Shown piece by piece: positions 38,217 through 48,612 of a stretch of DNA of 64,000 nucleotides. The DNA comes from Quillaja saponaria (taxonomy: Eukaryota > Streptophyta > Magnoliopsida > Fabales > Quillajaceae). The stretch's first letter is position 1, and every line of letters starts with the position of its first letter. The DNA lies in the NCBI GenBank assembly GCA_029379385.1, contig CM055610.1, positions 20,423,422 through 20,487,421 of the forward strand, read 5' to 3'. Under the pieces are notes generated by a model. That model ran no database searches, was not told where the DNA came from, and saw only the letters and a program-made list of their open reading frames with translations. The translations under genes were made by a program, and so were the position numbers.

Positions 38217-40109
38217 TCATATATAACCTGCTTCCTCCATCTCCCAAACTAGTAACTTCAATACCAGATAAATTTCTTTGCCACCATGATGCTGCAACTG
38301 ATCAGCCTCAAAAATGTATACATGGTCTTTTATCCCTATCCAACTGTATCCTGTGAACTCTTTTACACCTTTATGTTTCATGGCTGTTCTTACTCGAACC
38401 ATGCTCTCCCATTGCCCCCTCACCTCATATGCTTGAGCCAACACCAAGTAAGGTAAGGATGATTGTGGTTCCATCTCCATCATCCTCTTTGCAAGTCTTT
38501 CAGTGAGCCTCAAGTCTTCATGAATTGAACATGCACAAATAACTGATTTCCAGATAATGAAACTGGGTGCATAAGGCATTGTTTCGATAACATACATAGC
38601 TTCTTTAAGTTTACCAGCTCGACTCAACATCTCCACTATGTAAGCATAATGCTCTTCACCAGGTTTAATTCCAAAATCATTCTCCATTGATGAAAAAATT
38701 ATCATTCCTTCATCAACAAAATTTCCATAGTTGCAAGCTAATAGAACCGCACAAAGTGTTACTCGATCTGGTTCTGTGCCTTCCCTAATTAATTGCTCAA
38801 AGATATCCATCGTCTCAGATACTCTGCCATTGCAAGTTAATCCCATCATTATGGTGTTCCATGTTATCAAATCTCTCACGCCCATATTAGTGAAGATAAT
38901 CAGGGCATCATTAATAGATCCGATTTTTGTATACATTTCCACAAGTGAACTTGCAACAACTGCATCTAACTCAAATCCCAATTTAATAACCAAAGAATGG
39001 ATTTGAGAACCCTGTTCTGATGGGAAGAATTTGGAAACAGCACTTAGAAGACAGCTAAGGGTGAACTCCGTTGGCATGAGGTCTTTCCTCATGGTTAACA
39101 GAAAAAGTTGCACGGCATCATCTCCAAAGCCGTGCTGTTTATAGCTTGAAATCATGGAATTACAAAGTGCAGAATCCCATCTATCTTGCTCTCTAAATAG
39201 CTGGACTGAATCCTCTAATCTGTTGCATTTGGAAAACAGGTCAATAATAGCACTTGATACAATGCTATTAGATATGAATGCCACCTTGAAACAAAAGCCA
39301 AAAATTTGCTTACCCTTATTCAAAGCTCGCAAGTTAGAACAGACACTGACCACTATTGAAATTGTAAACTGATCTGGCAACTGCTTCATGGTTCTCATCC
39401 TATAGAACTGAGCTAGTGCCAATTCTTGGCATCCTGCTCTATGACAACCCCAAATCAAAGAATTCCAAGATATAACATCCAATTCTTTCATAGTCAAAAC
39501 CACACCAAAAGTATAATCAACAAGACCAAGTTTCCCATACATATTAATCAACGAATTCCCAATTACTACATTTGATAAATCTGCACCGCTCCGAATCATG
39601 CTACCATGAATTTGCTTCCCATGATAGACACAAGACACAAGGGACATCAGAATTGAGAAAGTGTACCCGTTTGGTCTGACCCAAATATTTTGCATCTGAA
39701 GAAAGAGCCCCAAGGCATAATTGACAAACCCATATGAAGCATAACCTGAGATCATCGTGTTCCAACTAACAACATCTCTCACTGGCATTTTATCAAACAA
39801 ACAATTGGCTGCTTCAAATTGCCCACTTTTCAGTAACCCCTTTAAGCAAATGTTATGGGATATAGAATTCTTATAAGTAATATCATCAAAAACTTTCAAG
39901 GCATCATTAACCGTACCAAACTGAGAGTAGAGATTGAGACAGCGATTACCCAAAAAGGTATGCGTATTAAAACTCACCTTTACCAACTGGGCATGAATAA
40001 TTCTGATAACTTGCAAAGATTTCTCAGAAAAACAGTAGTCCAGAAGACCAGAGAAAAAGGAAAGTGACGTTCTGTGAGGACCTTGTGCTTGCTTCAAAAA
40101 TGGGTACAT
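38217..40109 (-). CDS. Pentatricopeptide repeat protein, At1g43980-like
   Basis: Single uninterrupted frame of 630 codons, intronless as usual for plant PPR genes. The product has PLS-type repeats with landmarks NICLKGLLKSGQFEAA, VVSWNTMISGYASYG, VISWNSLIWGCHRAG and LITWNTIMMGLTCNGRV. A C-terminal E-type extension contains GYSWIGIKDHVYIFEADQLQ and ends WEMEEAGYI. No DYW domain is present. Sequence and length match Arabidopsis At1g43980, predicted mitochondrial. PLS/E-class PPR proteins bind specific organellar RNA sites, generally for C-to-U editing with a partner supplying the deaminase domain; the RNA target here is unknown. The ATG at 40109 gives the conserved MYPFLK start. An inverted-repeat element lies about 300 bp upstream. 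Confidence 0.92.
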   Translation of the reverse strand: MYPFLKQAQGPHRTSLSFFSGLLDYCFSEKSLQVIRIIHAQLVKVSFNTHTFLGNRCLNLYSQFGTVNDALKVFDDITYKNSISHNICLKGLLKSGQFEAANCLFDKMPVRDVVSWNTMISGYASYGFVNYALGLFLQMQNIWVRPNGYTFSILMSLVSCVYHGKQIHGSMIRSGADLSNVVIGNSLINMYGKLGLVDYTFGVVLTMKELDVISWNSLIWGCHRAGCQELALAQFYRMRTMKQLPDQFTISIVVSVCSNLRALNKGKQIFGFCFKVAFISNSIVSSAIIDLFSKCNRLEDSVQLFREQDRWDSALCNSMISSYKQHGFGDDAVQLFLLTMRKDLMPTEFTLSCLLSAVSKFFPSEQGSQIHSLVIKLGFELDAVVASSLVEMYTKIGSINDALIIFTNMGVRDLITWNTIMMGLTCNGRVSETMDIFEQLIREGTEPDRVTLCAVLLACNYGNFVDEGMIIFSSMENDFGIKPGEEHYAYIVEMLSRAGKLKEAMYVIETMPYAPSFIIWKSVICACSIHEDLRLTERLAKRMMEMEPQSSLPYLVLAQAYEVRGQWESMVRVRTAMKHKGVKEFTGYSWIGIKDHVYIFEADQLQHHGGKEIYLVLKLLVWEMEEAGYI

Positions 40110-42040
40110 ACAAATGCTACGCAGCAGCGGAAAATAGGGGCTCCTACTTTTGCATATCTTCTAAACAAAGGAATTTTAACCATACCATGTCACATAATCA
40201 TTATGCCGTCGCTCTGTGTTTTATTATTCCACACCCGAAGCAACTTAATTTGGAGTGGGTTCGACCTGACGATATTTTTGTGTCTCTCAGAGCGGGGAGG
40301 CGGGGAAAATGCGTTCTAACGGTCATTCCCTCCAGCGCAAGCCAAAGAGAGTTTTAGAGTTACCCTGGAGAAAACTTTCCATAAGAGTTAGTGCCTGCAC
40401 CACTGGCTAAGCTGGTGCCTCAATAAAAACACATCAGAACCCAGTCAGTGTAATTAACCCGATCCAAATAAAATTAACTCAACCAAGAACTCACTTAACT
40501 TAACCCCAACCCACCTCTTATACCAAACTCTCTCTCCCTGCTTCGTTTCTCTACATCCCACCCACTGTCTCTCTCCGTCCAGTGAAACCCAACCGTCACC
40601 ATGAACCTTTTTTTTTTTTTTTTTGAGCCAAAAAATTTTGGATCACTAACAAAAGATTTTTTTGCTGTACTAAACTTAGTTTATGGATAATATCCAAAAA
40701 ATTCAAACAATAAGAAAAATAAACTTTAAAATTCTCCAATCTCATCCCCAATTCCGCTTTCCCCTTCTCCAAAATTCCATTTTTGCTTTCATTCAGCTCA
40801 TAGTCAAACTTTGAAGCTTTAAAAATAGAGTTGAGACTTGAGAGAGACAACGGTGGAGAGAGAACTGTGGAGAGAGGAGCTCTATGTTAGTGGTGAGGTA
40901 GGGTTAAGTTAAGTGAGTCCTTGTCGAGTTAATTTTATTTGGGTTGGTTTAATAATGTTGACCAGTTTTTGAGCAAGGACAACTAAAGATTAAAAAAATT
41001 ATGATAAAATTTTAAAATTTATGCGAGGACTGAAAAAATATTTAAGACTTATTCATGAGATAATTAAACCTAAAAAGTTAAAGAATTGAACATACACCAA
41101 ATTACCCAACCCCTCGAGTTAAATAATCTCTACTTTCTATCCATTGAAATTACAATTGTTGTCCTCAACAGATTATTAAGTTTGGGAATTGAATTGTCAC
41201 GTGTTTAATAAATTCATTTAGTTAAAAGCCTAGTATATAGTTTAACGGAGAATGTTTTGCTGGTTTCACCCGAAGATGAGATTTAGTGCGTTTGTAACCT
41301 TATTTGTTATGTAATATCCATGGAGAATGTCCAGACTCAAGGTTCACTGGTCAGTGTCAATGCATTGTTGTTCTTTTATGCTCCATGGCTGAATGATAAC
41401 ATATCTTGGAATTCAAACTTCAAAGAACTAAATAATAAATGCATTAGCTCATTGTCAAGGCCTTAAGAGTCACTGTTCAGGTTACTTCTAGTAGCAAACA
41501 GCCCAAACTCTCGCCAATTCTCTGTTAAAAATTATTCGTTTTCTTTTGAATCAATCATTTCAGTCAACAAAAAGAATGGCTCTAGATACATGGGAGAAGC
41601 ACCAAAGTGGAAAGCGATGCCCAAAAAATTGGAATGAAGTTGGTGCAACTCTGTCTAATTAATGGTAATCAAGACTTGTCAGGTCATCAGGGGAGTGAAG
41701 CAATTCAAAGATCACGAATGACCACTTCTGAGTTCTGACTTTAAGTCTGTAACAGCACCTTCTGAGTTCTGACTGTAACAGCACCTTTCAAGATCCAACC
41801 ATTGTCAACATGAGGCAGCCACAGATGGTTATCAGCTCATTAGGAAGAAGTATTAGCATGAGGCTATGGATTCAGAAATGGAGGCAGCATCCTATTACTA
41901 ACACCATCATCGATCTTGAATTCAGTAGCCAGCACATTTGGCAAATGGTGGTAGCATAGCTCGTTTCATTACAGGAGTTATCCTCCTGAAGATTGATTTG
42001 TCTTCTGCTGTTGACTGTTAAGCCCATTTAAGTTTTTTAT
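40110..42040. other. Intergenic region between the two PPR genes
   Basis: About 1.9 kb. It holds the promoter of the first PPR gene, a long inverted-repeat element (about 40420-40980), AT-rich spacer, a 30-bp-scale direct repeat at 41725-41788 (TTCTGAGTTCTGACT and TGTAACAGCACCTT doubled) and the 3' flank of the second PPR gene. No coding frame is supported. Confidence 0.6.
40420..40980. mobile_element. Long inverted-repeat (fold-back or MITE-like) element
   Basis: The left arm reads GATCCAAATAAAATTAACTC, then ACTCACTTAACTTAACCCC and a CT-rich stretch. The right arm, reverse complemented, reads AACCCAAATAAAATTAACTC, then ACTCACTTAACTTAACCCTA and a CT-rich stretch. The arms run for about 100-140 bp each (about 40445-40590 and 40840-40970), with a central spacer containing a T17 run. 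Exact ends and a target-site duplication were not resolved, so the family is unknown. Confidence 0.75.
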
Positions 42041-44086
42041 TTAACAATCTGCCCAACTCCAACCAGGATTCTTCTGCACTTGCTTATCTCTCATCAACTT
42101 TCTTACTTGTTCCGATCCTTGCCAATCGGAAGAAGTTGCAAATATGTTAGATAATTGTACAAAAGCACCTGGATTTCCAGGTTCAAGTACCATGATTCTT
42201 TTAGCTGCCTTCTCGCCAAGAATCTTATTTCCGTGGGATATACAGCCTCGCAACACTGAGGACCACATGCTAGCATCTGCCTCAAAAGGCATCTCTTGGA
42301 TAAGATTTATTGCTTCCTCAAGGCAACCAGCACGAGCAAAAAGATCTACCATGCAAGAGAAGTGTTCAATCCCTGGATCAATATGATAGTCCGACTTCAT
42401 TGTGTGAAACCATTTTTGTCCTTCTTCGACCAGTCCACAATGATTACAAGCAGAAAGAATCCCAGTAAAAGAAATATTTGAAGGCCTGACTCCAGCATGC
42501 CTCATTTCATCGAAAAGGCTTAATGCTTCAGTTCCATATCCATTTGTAGCATATCCTATCAACATTGTATTCCAAGAGACTTCGTCAAATTTCATCATTC
42601 TGTCAAATATTTTATGCCCTTTGTCAACAAAACCACATTTGCAATATAGATCCACAAGGGAGGTAGCAATGATCGGGTCTGACTCAAGCCCAACTATTGT
42701 AGCTCTGCCAAAAAGCTGCTCACCAAGTTCAAGAGATGATAGACTAGCACAGGCACTTATCACACTGGCCAGGCTAAACTTGTCCGTTCTCAAGTCCAGG
42801 TTATTCATCTGACAGAAAAGGTCGATTGCCTCAACCGGATACCCATTTTGACTATAACTTACTAGCATTGAATTCCATGATATTAAGGTTTTACTTGGAA
42901 TTATCTTAAAAATCCTTTTTGCATCGTCAACTCTTCCGCAATTCGAGTATACATTGATCATAGTATTAAGCAAGATGGTATCATAATCTTTGAGCTCACT
43001 AAACAACTTGCAAGCATCTTCATGGCTTCCAGACTTGGCATATGCATCAACCAGAGAACTAGCAACAATGATGTCATCAGTTACCCCAATTTTACTAGCA
43101 TGGACATGAATTTGTTCAACATATTCAAGAATGCCTAAGCTACTGCCAGCACTCAATATACTAGCAATATTAGATATGGCTACTTGAACTCCAATCCTGC
43201 GCATTTTGTTGAAGAGAGTTATTGCTTCCAGTTCCTCACTATTGGATATGTATCCTGATATAATTGAATTCCAGATCACAGAACAAGGATTCCTTTGGCT
43301 ATCAAAGATTTTTCTTGCATCATGCATTCTACCACAATTTACAAAACCTGAAATCAATGCTGATATAGAGAAGTCATCTGGTTCCTTCATAATATCTATA
43401 AGATGAACTGCACTGTCCAAATCACCACATTTTCCATACAAATTAATCAGCGCACTGCACAAAACTGAGTCAATTTCAACTTCATCAATCAAAATACGTG
43501 CATGGATTTGTTTGCCACAATCAATAGCTACCAAATCAGTACAAGCCCCAAGTACAGTTGCTAATATGAATGTATCCCTATGCATTATCTCTAATGGGTC
43601 TGAATTCAAATCCTTAAAAAGTTTAACAGCTTTTTTAGGCTGCCCATTACGAGCATATGCATGGATCATTGAATTCCACACTACCTCATTTTTCCTGAGC
43701 ATACCATTGAACAAATTCTGAGCGACCTCTATCTCTCCAGCTTTTGTGAATCCGGAAATGATCACGGTCCATGAGTAATCGTTCTTTTGAGGCATGGAGT
43801 TAAACAGCTCGAGTGATTTCTCCTTGTTCCCTAACTTCATATACCCTTCAATCAAGGTGCTCCAGGAAAAACTATTTCTTTGGGACATCTCCTCAAACAA
43901 TTGGCAGGCATCACTAATACTGCCACACCGGGAATACATCTGCAGCAAGCGGTTTCCAATAGTAAGGGTGGAATTTAGAATACCCGTTTTGAGAAAGAGC
44001 AGGTGGAGCTGTCTCCCTTGATGAATCAACTGGTGGGTAGAGCAGAAACTGAGGGACCGTGCCAGTGCATACAGATCAAGAGCCAT
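42041..44086 (-). CDS. Pentatricopeptide repeat protein, At1g77010-like
   Basis: Single uninterrupted frame of 681 codons. Repeats are clear: NSFSWSTLIEGYMKLGN, NDYSWTVIISGFTKAGE, NEVVWNSMIHAYARNGQ, TLISWNSMLVSYSQNGY and DEVSWNTMLIGYATNGYG. The C-terminal E-type motif ends RDKQVQKNPGWSWADC, with no DYW domain. It resembles Arabidopsis At1g77010 (695 aa, predicted mitochondrial) throughout. The presumed role is sequence-specific RNA binding in an organelle; the target is unknown. The N-terminus MALDLYALARSL aligns with the start of the family. It is not a recent duplicate of the PPR gene 1.9 kb away: the two have different closest relatives and little identity outside the repeat consensus. Confidence 0.92.
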   Translation of the reverse strand: MALDLYALARSLSFCSTHQLIHQGRQLHLLFLKTGILNSTLTIGNRLLQMYSRCGSISDACQLFEEMSQRNSFSWSTLIEGYMKLGNKEKSLELFNSMPQKNDYSWTVIISGFTKAGEIEVAQNLFNGMLRKNEVVWNSMIHAYARNGQPKKAVKLFKDLNSDPLEIMHRDTFILATVLGACTDLVAIDCGKQIHARILIDEVEIDSVLCSALINLYGKCGDLDSAVHLIDIMKEPDDFSISALISGFVNCGRMHDARKIFDSQRNPCSVIWNSIISGYISNSEELEAITLFNKMRRIGVQVAISNIASILSAGSSLGILEYVEQIHVHASKIGVTDDIIVASSLVDAYAKSGSHEDACKLFSELKDYDTILLNTMINVYSNCGRVDDAKRIFKIIPSKTLISWNSMLVSYSQNGYPVEAIDLFCQMNNLDLRTDKFSLASVISACASLSSLELGEQLFGRATIVGLESDPIIATSLVDLYCKCGFVDKGHKIFDRMMKFDEVSWNTMLIGYATNGYGTEALSLFDEMRHAGVRPSNISFTGILSACNHCGLVEEGQKWFHTMKSDYHIDPGIEHFSCMVDLFARAGCLEEAINLIQEMPFEADASMWSSVLRGCISHGNKILGEKAAKRIMVLEPGNPGAFVQLSNIFATSSDWQGSEQVRKLMRDKQVQKNPGWSWADC

Positions 44087-45652
44087 TCGCAGAAGAAATC
44101 AGTGTCAAAGAGACCCTTTTTGACCGCTTGGGTACCGATCGCTCAGTTCGACGATTTATTGGCTTACTTATATATGTATATGAAAAGAAAAAGGAACCGA
44201 GTCTGTCCAATAATTATAACATAGAAGCAGAAGTTCAAGATCCAGAATAGCTAGGCAGGCAAGTAAGCCTTTAATTAATTCTTTTTTTCTTCTTGTTATT
44301 TTTATTTTTGTACTTCTAATATACTTTTAAATAAATGGAAAAGAAATTTTTTTTTACATGTATAAGTAAATTTGAATTTTTTTTAATAAGTTTTCGGAAT
44401 TTATAAATAAAAAAATTAAATATTATTAAAAATCAATTAGTCATGCCATAATTGTATAAGGAAAATAAGTTATTTTTTTAAAATTCAATTCAATAAGTCT
44501 TAAATTTTAAATTAAAATATATTTTTATCATTTCCAGTCATTGTAATTATTATTTTTAATTTTTTATGTATAAAATATTAATTAAATAATTTTTTTTTAG
44601 TAGATAATATAAAATTTAAAAATTAAAGGCTCGTTGAACGTATCATATATGATTATATAGTATAAGATTATATAATGAATTAGGTTATATAGTTGTCATA
44701 CTATTATTTTTATTTTTACTCTCTTACTGTATAGCTTTATACTGTCAAATATAATATAAAAGAGAGTTTTTTTTTTTTTTTTGGTAGAAATATAAAAGAG
44801 AGTTAAATACTATATAAGTTTATATTATGCTGTCAAACTTGTATTAGAGTTAACTTTATATTATCATGTTATCTTTATACGATACGCCAAATGAACTCTA
44901 ATAGATTTTTGATATTATCATCAATTAAAAAAATAAACTTTTAAAATCAATAAGATGTTTTCATTTTCTCCTATTCATTTTTTTTTTAAATAAAAATTAA
45001 AGGACAAAAATATTATTAACATGAGTAGATTTATATAAATCAATTGTCTACTTTTTTATAAGTGCTTGAGCATATCTATAATTATATACTGTTCTTAAAG
45101 TCAAAGCACTCTTATGGTAAGCTTTAACTGTTCATTTTTATCATAAACTTCCTTATAATACACTATATATTGATAATTTCTTACTCTTTTAAGTTACATA
45201 GTATTTTTGTCAATTTGATCTACTTTAAAAATAAAAAAAAATAAAAAACCTAATTTATAATATTCCCGAACAATTCTTACTTCTTTTTTTTACACAAAAA
45301 AATTATTCTCAAGCCTACCTAGGCCAAATTATTATTATTATTTTTTAAAGAAAATCAATTAACTAGAAACTCACTCATCTACAATAACTTCTTCAAACAG
45401 TTTTTTTTTTGTTGTTGCTAAAACTCCTTCAAGTAGTTACTTTCTAATTAAAACAACTAACATGTAGTTACCTTAAAAAAGCAATGAAAAGAATTTTACA
45501 CATTTCCAATAAAAAAAAGTATGTGACCAAGTGTGTGAGCATGTGTGATGGTACTAGTTTTTTAAATTCGTAGAGTTTGTTAAGGTTGTTCATATCATTA
45601 AAAAAAAAAAAGAGTTAATGTTTATATTTAATGTTCAAACTTAGTTTTACTT

Positions 45653-45683
<31 letters not shown>
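45653..45683. repeat. (AC)n(AT)n compound microsatellite
   Basis: About 7 AC then about 8 AT dinucleotides. A similar (AC)n/(CT)n/(TA)n stretch at about 59628-59668 precedes a related AT-rich repeat there. Confidence 0.9.
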
Positions 45684-45774
45684 AAAGTTTCATGGCATGT
45701 GTGTTAAGCCTGAATCATGTTCATATATACGTAGATGCTCATCAATAATTGATGTGCATAGTAAGAAATTAAAA

Positions 45775-46078
45775 TTCATGAGAAAAAAAATACTTTATGT
45801 TAATTACATTAAAAAAATAAATCAATTCAATAAAATTTTTAATTTATAATAGAAATATATATTTTTAAATATTCTAAAGATGGAAAAAGAATAAAAACAA
45901 AAATATTATAATCATAAAAACTATAATCTTAATTTTTTATAATTTTTTAATTCTAATATTATAATTATTTGTAACTTTTTAAATACAAAAAAACTTAAGA
46001 AATTTAATCTTAAATACTATTGATACATAGTTATTGACAAATTACATATTTTTTAATATGAAAAGAGTTAGGACCAAA
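45775..46078. repeat. AT-rich dispersed repeat, copy A, directly left of the telomere-like array
   Basis: Landmarks in order: TTAATTACATTAAAAAA, AATATATATTTTTAAATATT, AAAGATGGAAAAAGAATAA, AATATTATAATCATAAAAAC, TATAATTATTTGTAACTTTT, ACTATTGATACATAGTTATT and AAAAGAGTTAGGACC. The same order recurs at 59660-60020, 60130-60510 and 60770-61150. It has no coding capacity. Confidence 0.75.
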
Positions 46079-46084
46079 AAAAAA

Positions 46085-48612
46085 AACTAACGCTAACCCC
46101 AACTCTAATTACAGTGCCCTAACACTAATTACGATAACTTGATCCAAATAACGATACGTAATCTTAATTACGGTACCTTATCTTTAATTATGGTACCCAA
46201 ACCCTAATTACGGTACCCTAAACTTAATTACGATACCCTAGCTCTAATTACGGTATCCTAACCCTAATTACGATATCCTAATTCTAGTTGCAGTACCTTA
46301 AACCCTAACCCTAATCATAATTATGAAACCCTAACCTAAACACTAGTTATGATACCCTAATTAAGTTACTCCAACCCCAATTACGTTACTCAAACCTTAA
46401 CCCTAATTGTGGTACCTTGACTCTACTTACATTACTTTAACCATAGTTATAATATCCTAACCCTAACACTAATTATAGTACCATGACCCTAGTTATGATA
46501 GCTTAACCCTAGTTACAATATCTTAACCTTAGTTACAATACCTTAAACCTACTTACAGTATCCTAACCCTCATTACAATACCCTAACCTTAATTACAGTA
46601 CCCTAACCTTAGCCATAATCCTAATTATGGCACCTTAACCCCAATTATGGTACCCACACCCATATTATAGTACCTTAACCCTAAACCTAATTATGGTACA
46701 TTAACACTAAATATGGTACAATAATTAAGGTACCCTAACCTTTACGGTATCCTAACTCTAATCTTAATTACGATACTCTAACACTAGCTAGTTAAGGTAC
46801 CTAACCCTAACAGTAATTATGGTACTCTATTTTAAGGGACCCTAACCCTAACCTTAATTATGGTACTATATCTCTAATTATGGTATCCTAACCTCAATTA
46901 CAGTATCATAACCCTAATTACAATACTCTAAAACTAAATATGATATCCTAATTAAGGTATCCTAACCTTAAATATGGCATCTTAGGCCAAATTAAGTACC
47001 TTAACCCTGACCCTAATTACAGTACCATAACCCTAATTTCGATTCCCTAAATCAAATAATAATTATGATACCCTAACCTTAATTATGGTACCCTATCCCT
47101 AATTACATTACCTAATTCTAATTACAGCACTCTAACCATAACTGTAACACATAGTTATAGTAACATAACCTTAGTTATGGTAATCTAACTCTAGTTACGG
47201 TAGTTACAGTACCGTAACCTTAGTTATGATACCGTAACCCTAGTTACAATTCTAACCTTATTTCTATATCTAATTATGGTGGCAAACCCTAGCCCTTATA
47301 ACAGTATGCTAACTCTAACTTTAATCCTAATTATGATACCTTAACTCTAGTTTCAAAACCCTAATGCTAATCCTAGTTACGGTATCCTAACCCTAGTTAC
47401 GGTACCCTAACCTAAACATAAATTATAGTACCTTGATTAAGGTACCCTAACCCTAGCTCTACTTACAGTACCTTAACTCTAGTTACGGTACTCTAACTTC
47501 AATCCTAGTTGCGATACCATAACCCCAACCCTAATTATGGTACCTTAACTTAAACCCTAATTACGGTACCTTAACCCTAGTTATGGCACATGAACCCTAA
47601 TTACAGTATCTTAACCCTAATTATCATATCTAAACCTAGTTTTGATATCCCAACCCTAGTTACTGTACCCTAATTCTAATCCCTAATTATAATACCCTAA
47701 CCTTAATTATGGTACTCTAACACTTAATATAGTACCCTAATTAAAGTACCCTAACCTTACTCCTAATTACAGCACCCTAACCCTAATTACTGTACCTTAA
47801 CCTAAATTACGATACCCTAACCCAAATCCTATTTACGGTACCCTAAACCTAACAATAATTACAGTATCCTGACTCTAACCTAGTTGGGGTACTCTAACCT
47901 AATTACGATACCCTAATCCTAGTTACGGTACCCTAATCCTAACATTAGTTATAGTACTCTAATTAAGGTACCCTAACCTTAATTCTAACCCTAACCTTAA
48001 TTATGATACCATAACCCTAATTACGGTACTGTAACCCCAATTATGGTATAATAACCCTAATCTTAACTAAGGTACCCTAACCCTAAATACAGTATTCAAA
48101 CCCTAATTAGGGTATCTTAACCTAAACCATAATTACAACACTCTAACCCTAGTTACGGTATCCTAACCCTAATTACAGTATCATAACCCACAATATGGTT
48201 CCCTAATTAAGGTACCCTAGCACTAACCTTAATTATGATATCCTAAACCTAATTATGGTACCTTGTACCTAATTACGTTACCCTAATCTTAATTACGGTA
48301 TCTTAATCCTAATCTTAATTATGTTACCCTAACCCTAGTTAGGGTACCTTAACCAGTACCTTAACCTTAATCCTAATTACGGTATCCAAACCTTAATTAT
48401 GATACCCTAACCGTAGTTACAGTACCCTAACCAAAATCTCAGCTACGGTACTCTAACCCTAGTTATGATACCTTAACCCTAACCCTAATTATAGTACCCT
48501 AACCCTAATTATGCTATCCTAATCCTAATACTAATTTTAATACCTTATTTAAGGGACCTTAATCATAATTATGGTACCTTAATTCTAGTTATGGTATCCT
48601 AACCCTAATATC
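46085..48612. repeat. Telomere-like degenerate minisatellite array (about 2.5 kb)
   Basis: Consensus CCCTAACCCTAATTACGGTA, basic period 20 bp, with frequent insertion of extra CCCTAA-type hexamers giving units of 26-27 bp and longer. Roughly 120 units. All carry the C-rich telomere-type strand on the plus strand, with no inversion seen. Variation is mostly transitions in TTACGGTA (TTATGGTA, TTACAGTA, TTACGATA). The canonical plant telomere is CCCTAAA; here most internal junctions read CCCTAACCCTAA, the TTAGGG type. Exact AAACCCTAA telo-boxes occur several times (for example near 46200, 46302, 46326, 47551 and 48105). Confidence 0.95.

Noticed and set aside
40596..40850. Minus-strand frame of 84 codons upstream of the PPR gene
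   Set aside because: It lies inside the inverted-repeat element and is low-complexity (terminal poly-lysine from a T17 run).
46085..48612. CRISPR array
   Set aside because: The units are degenerate contiguous tandem repeats without unique spacers, in a plant nuclear context.
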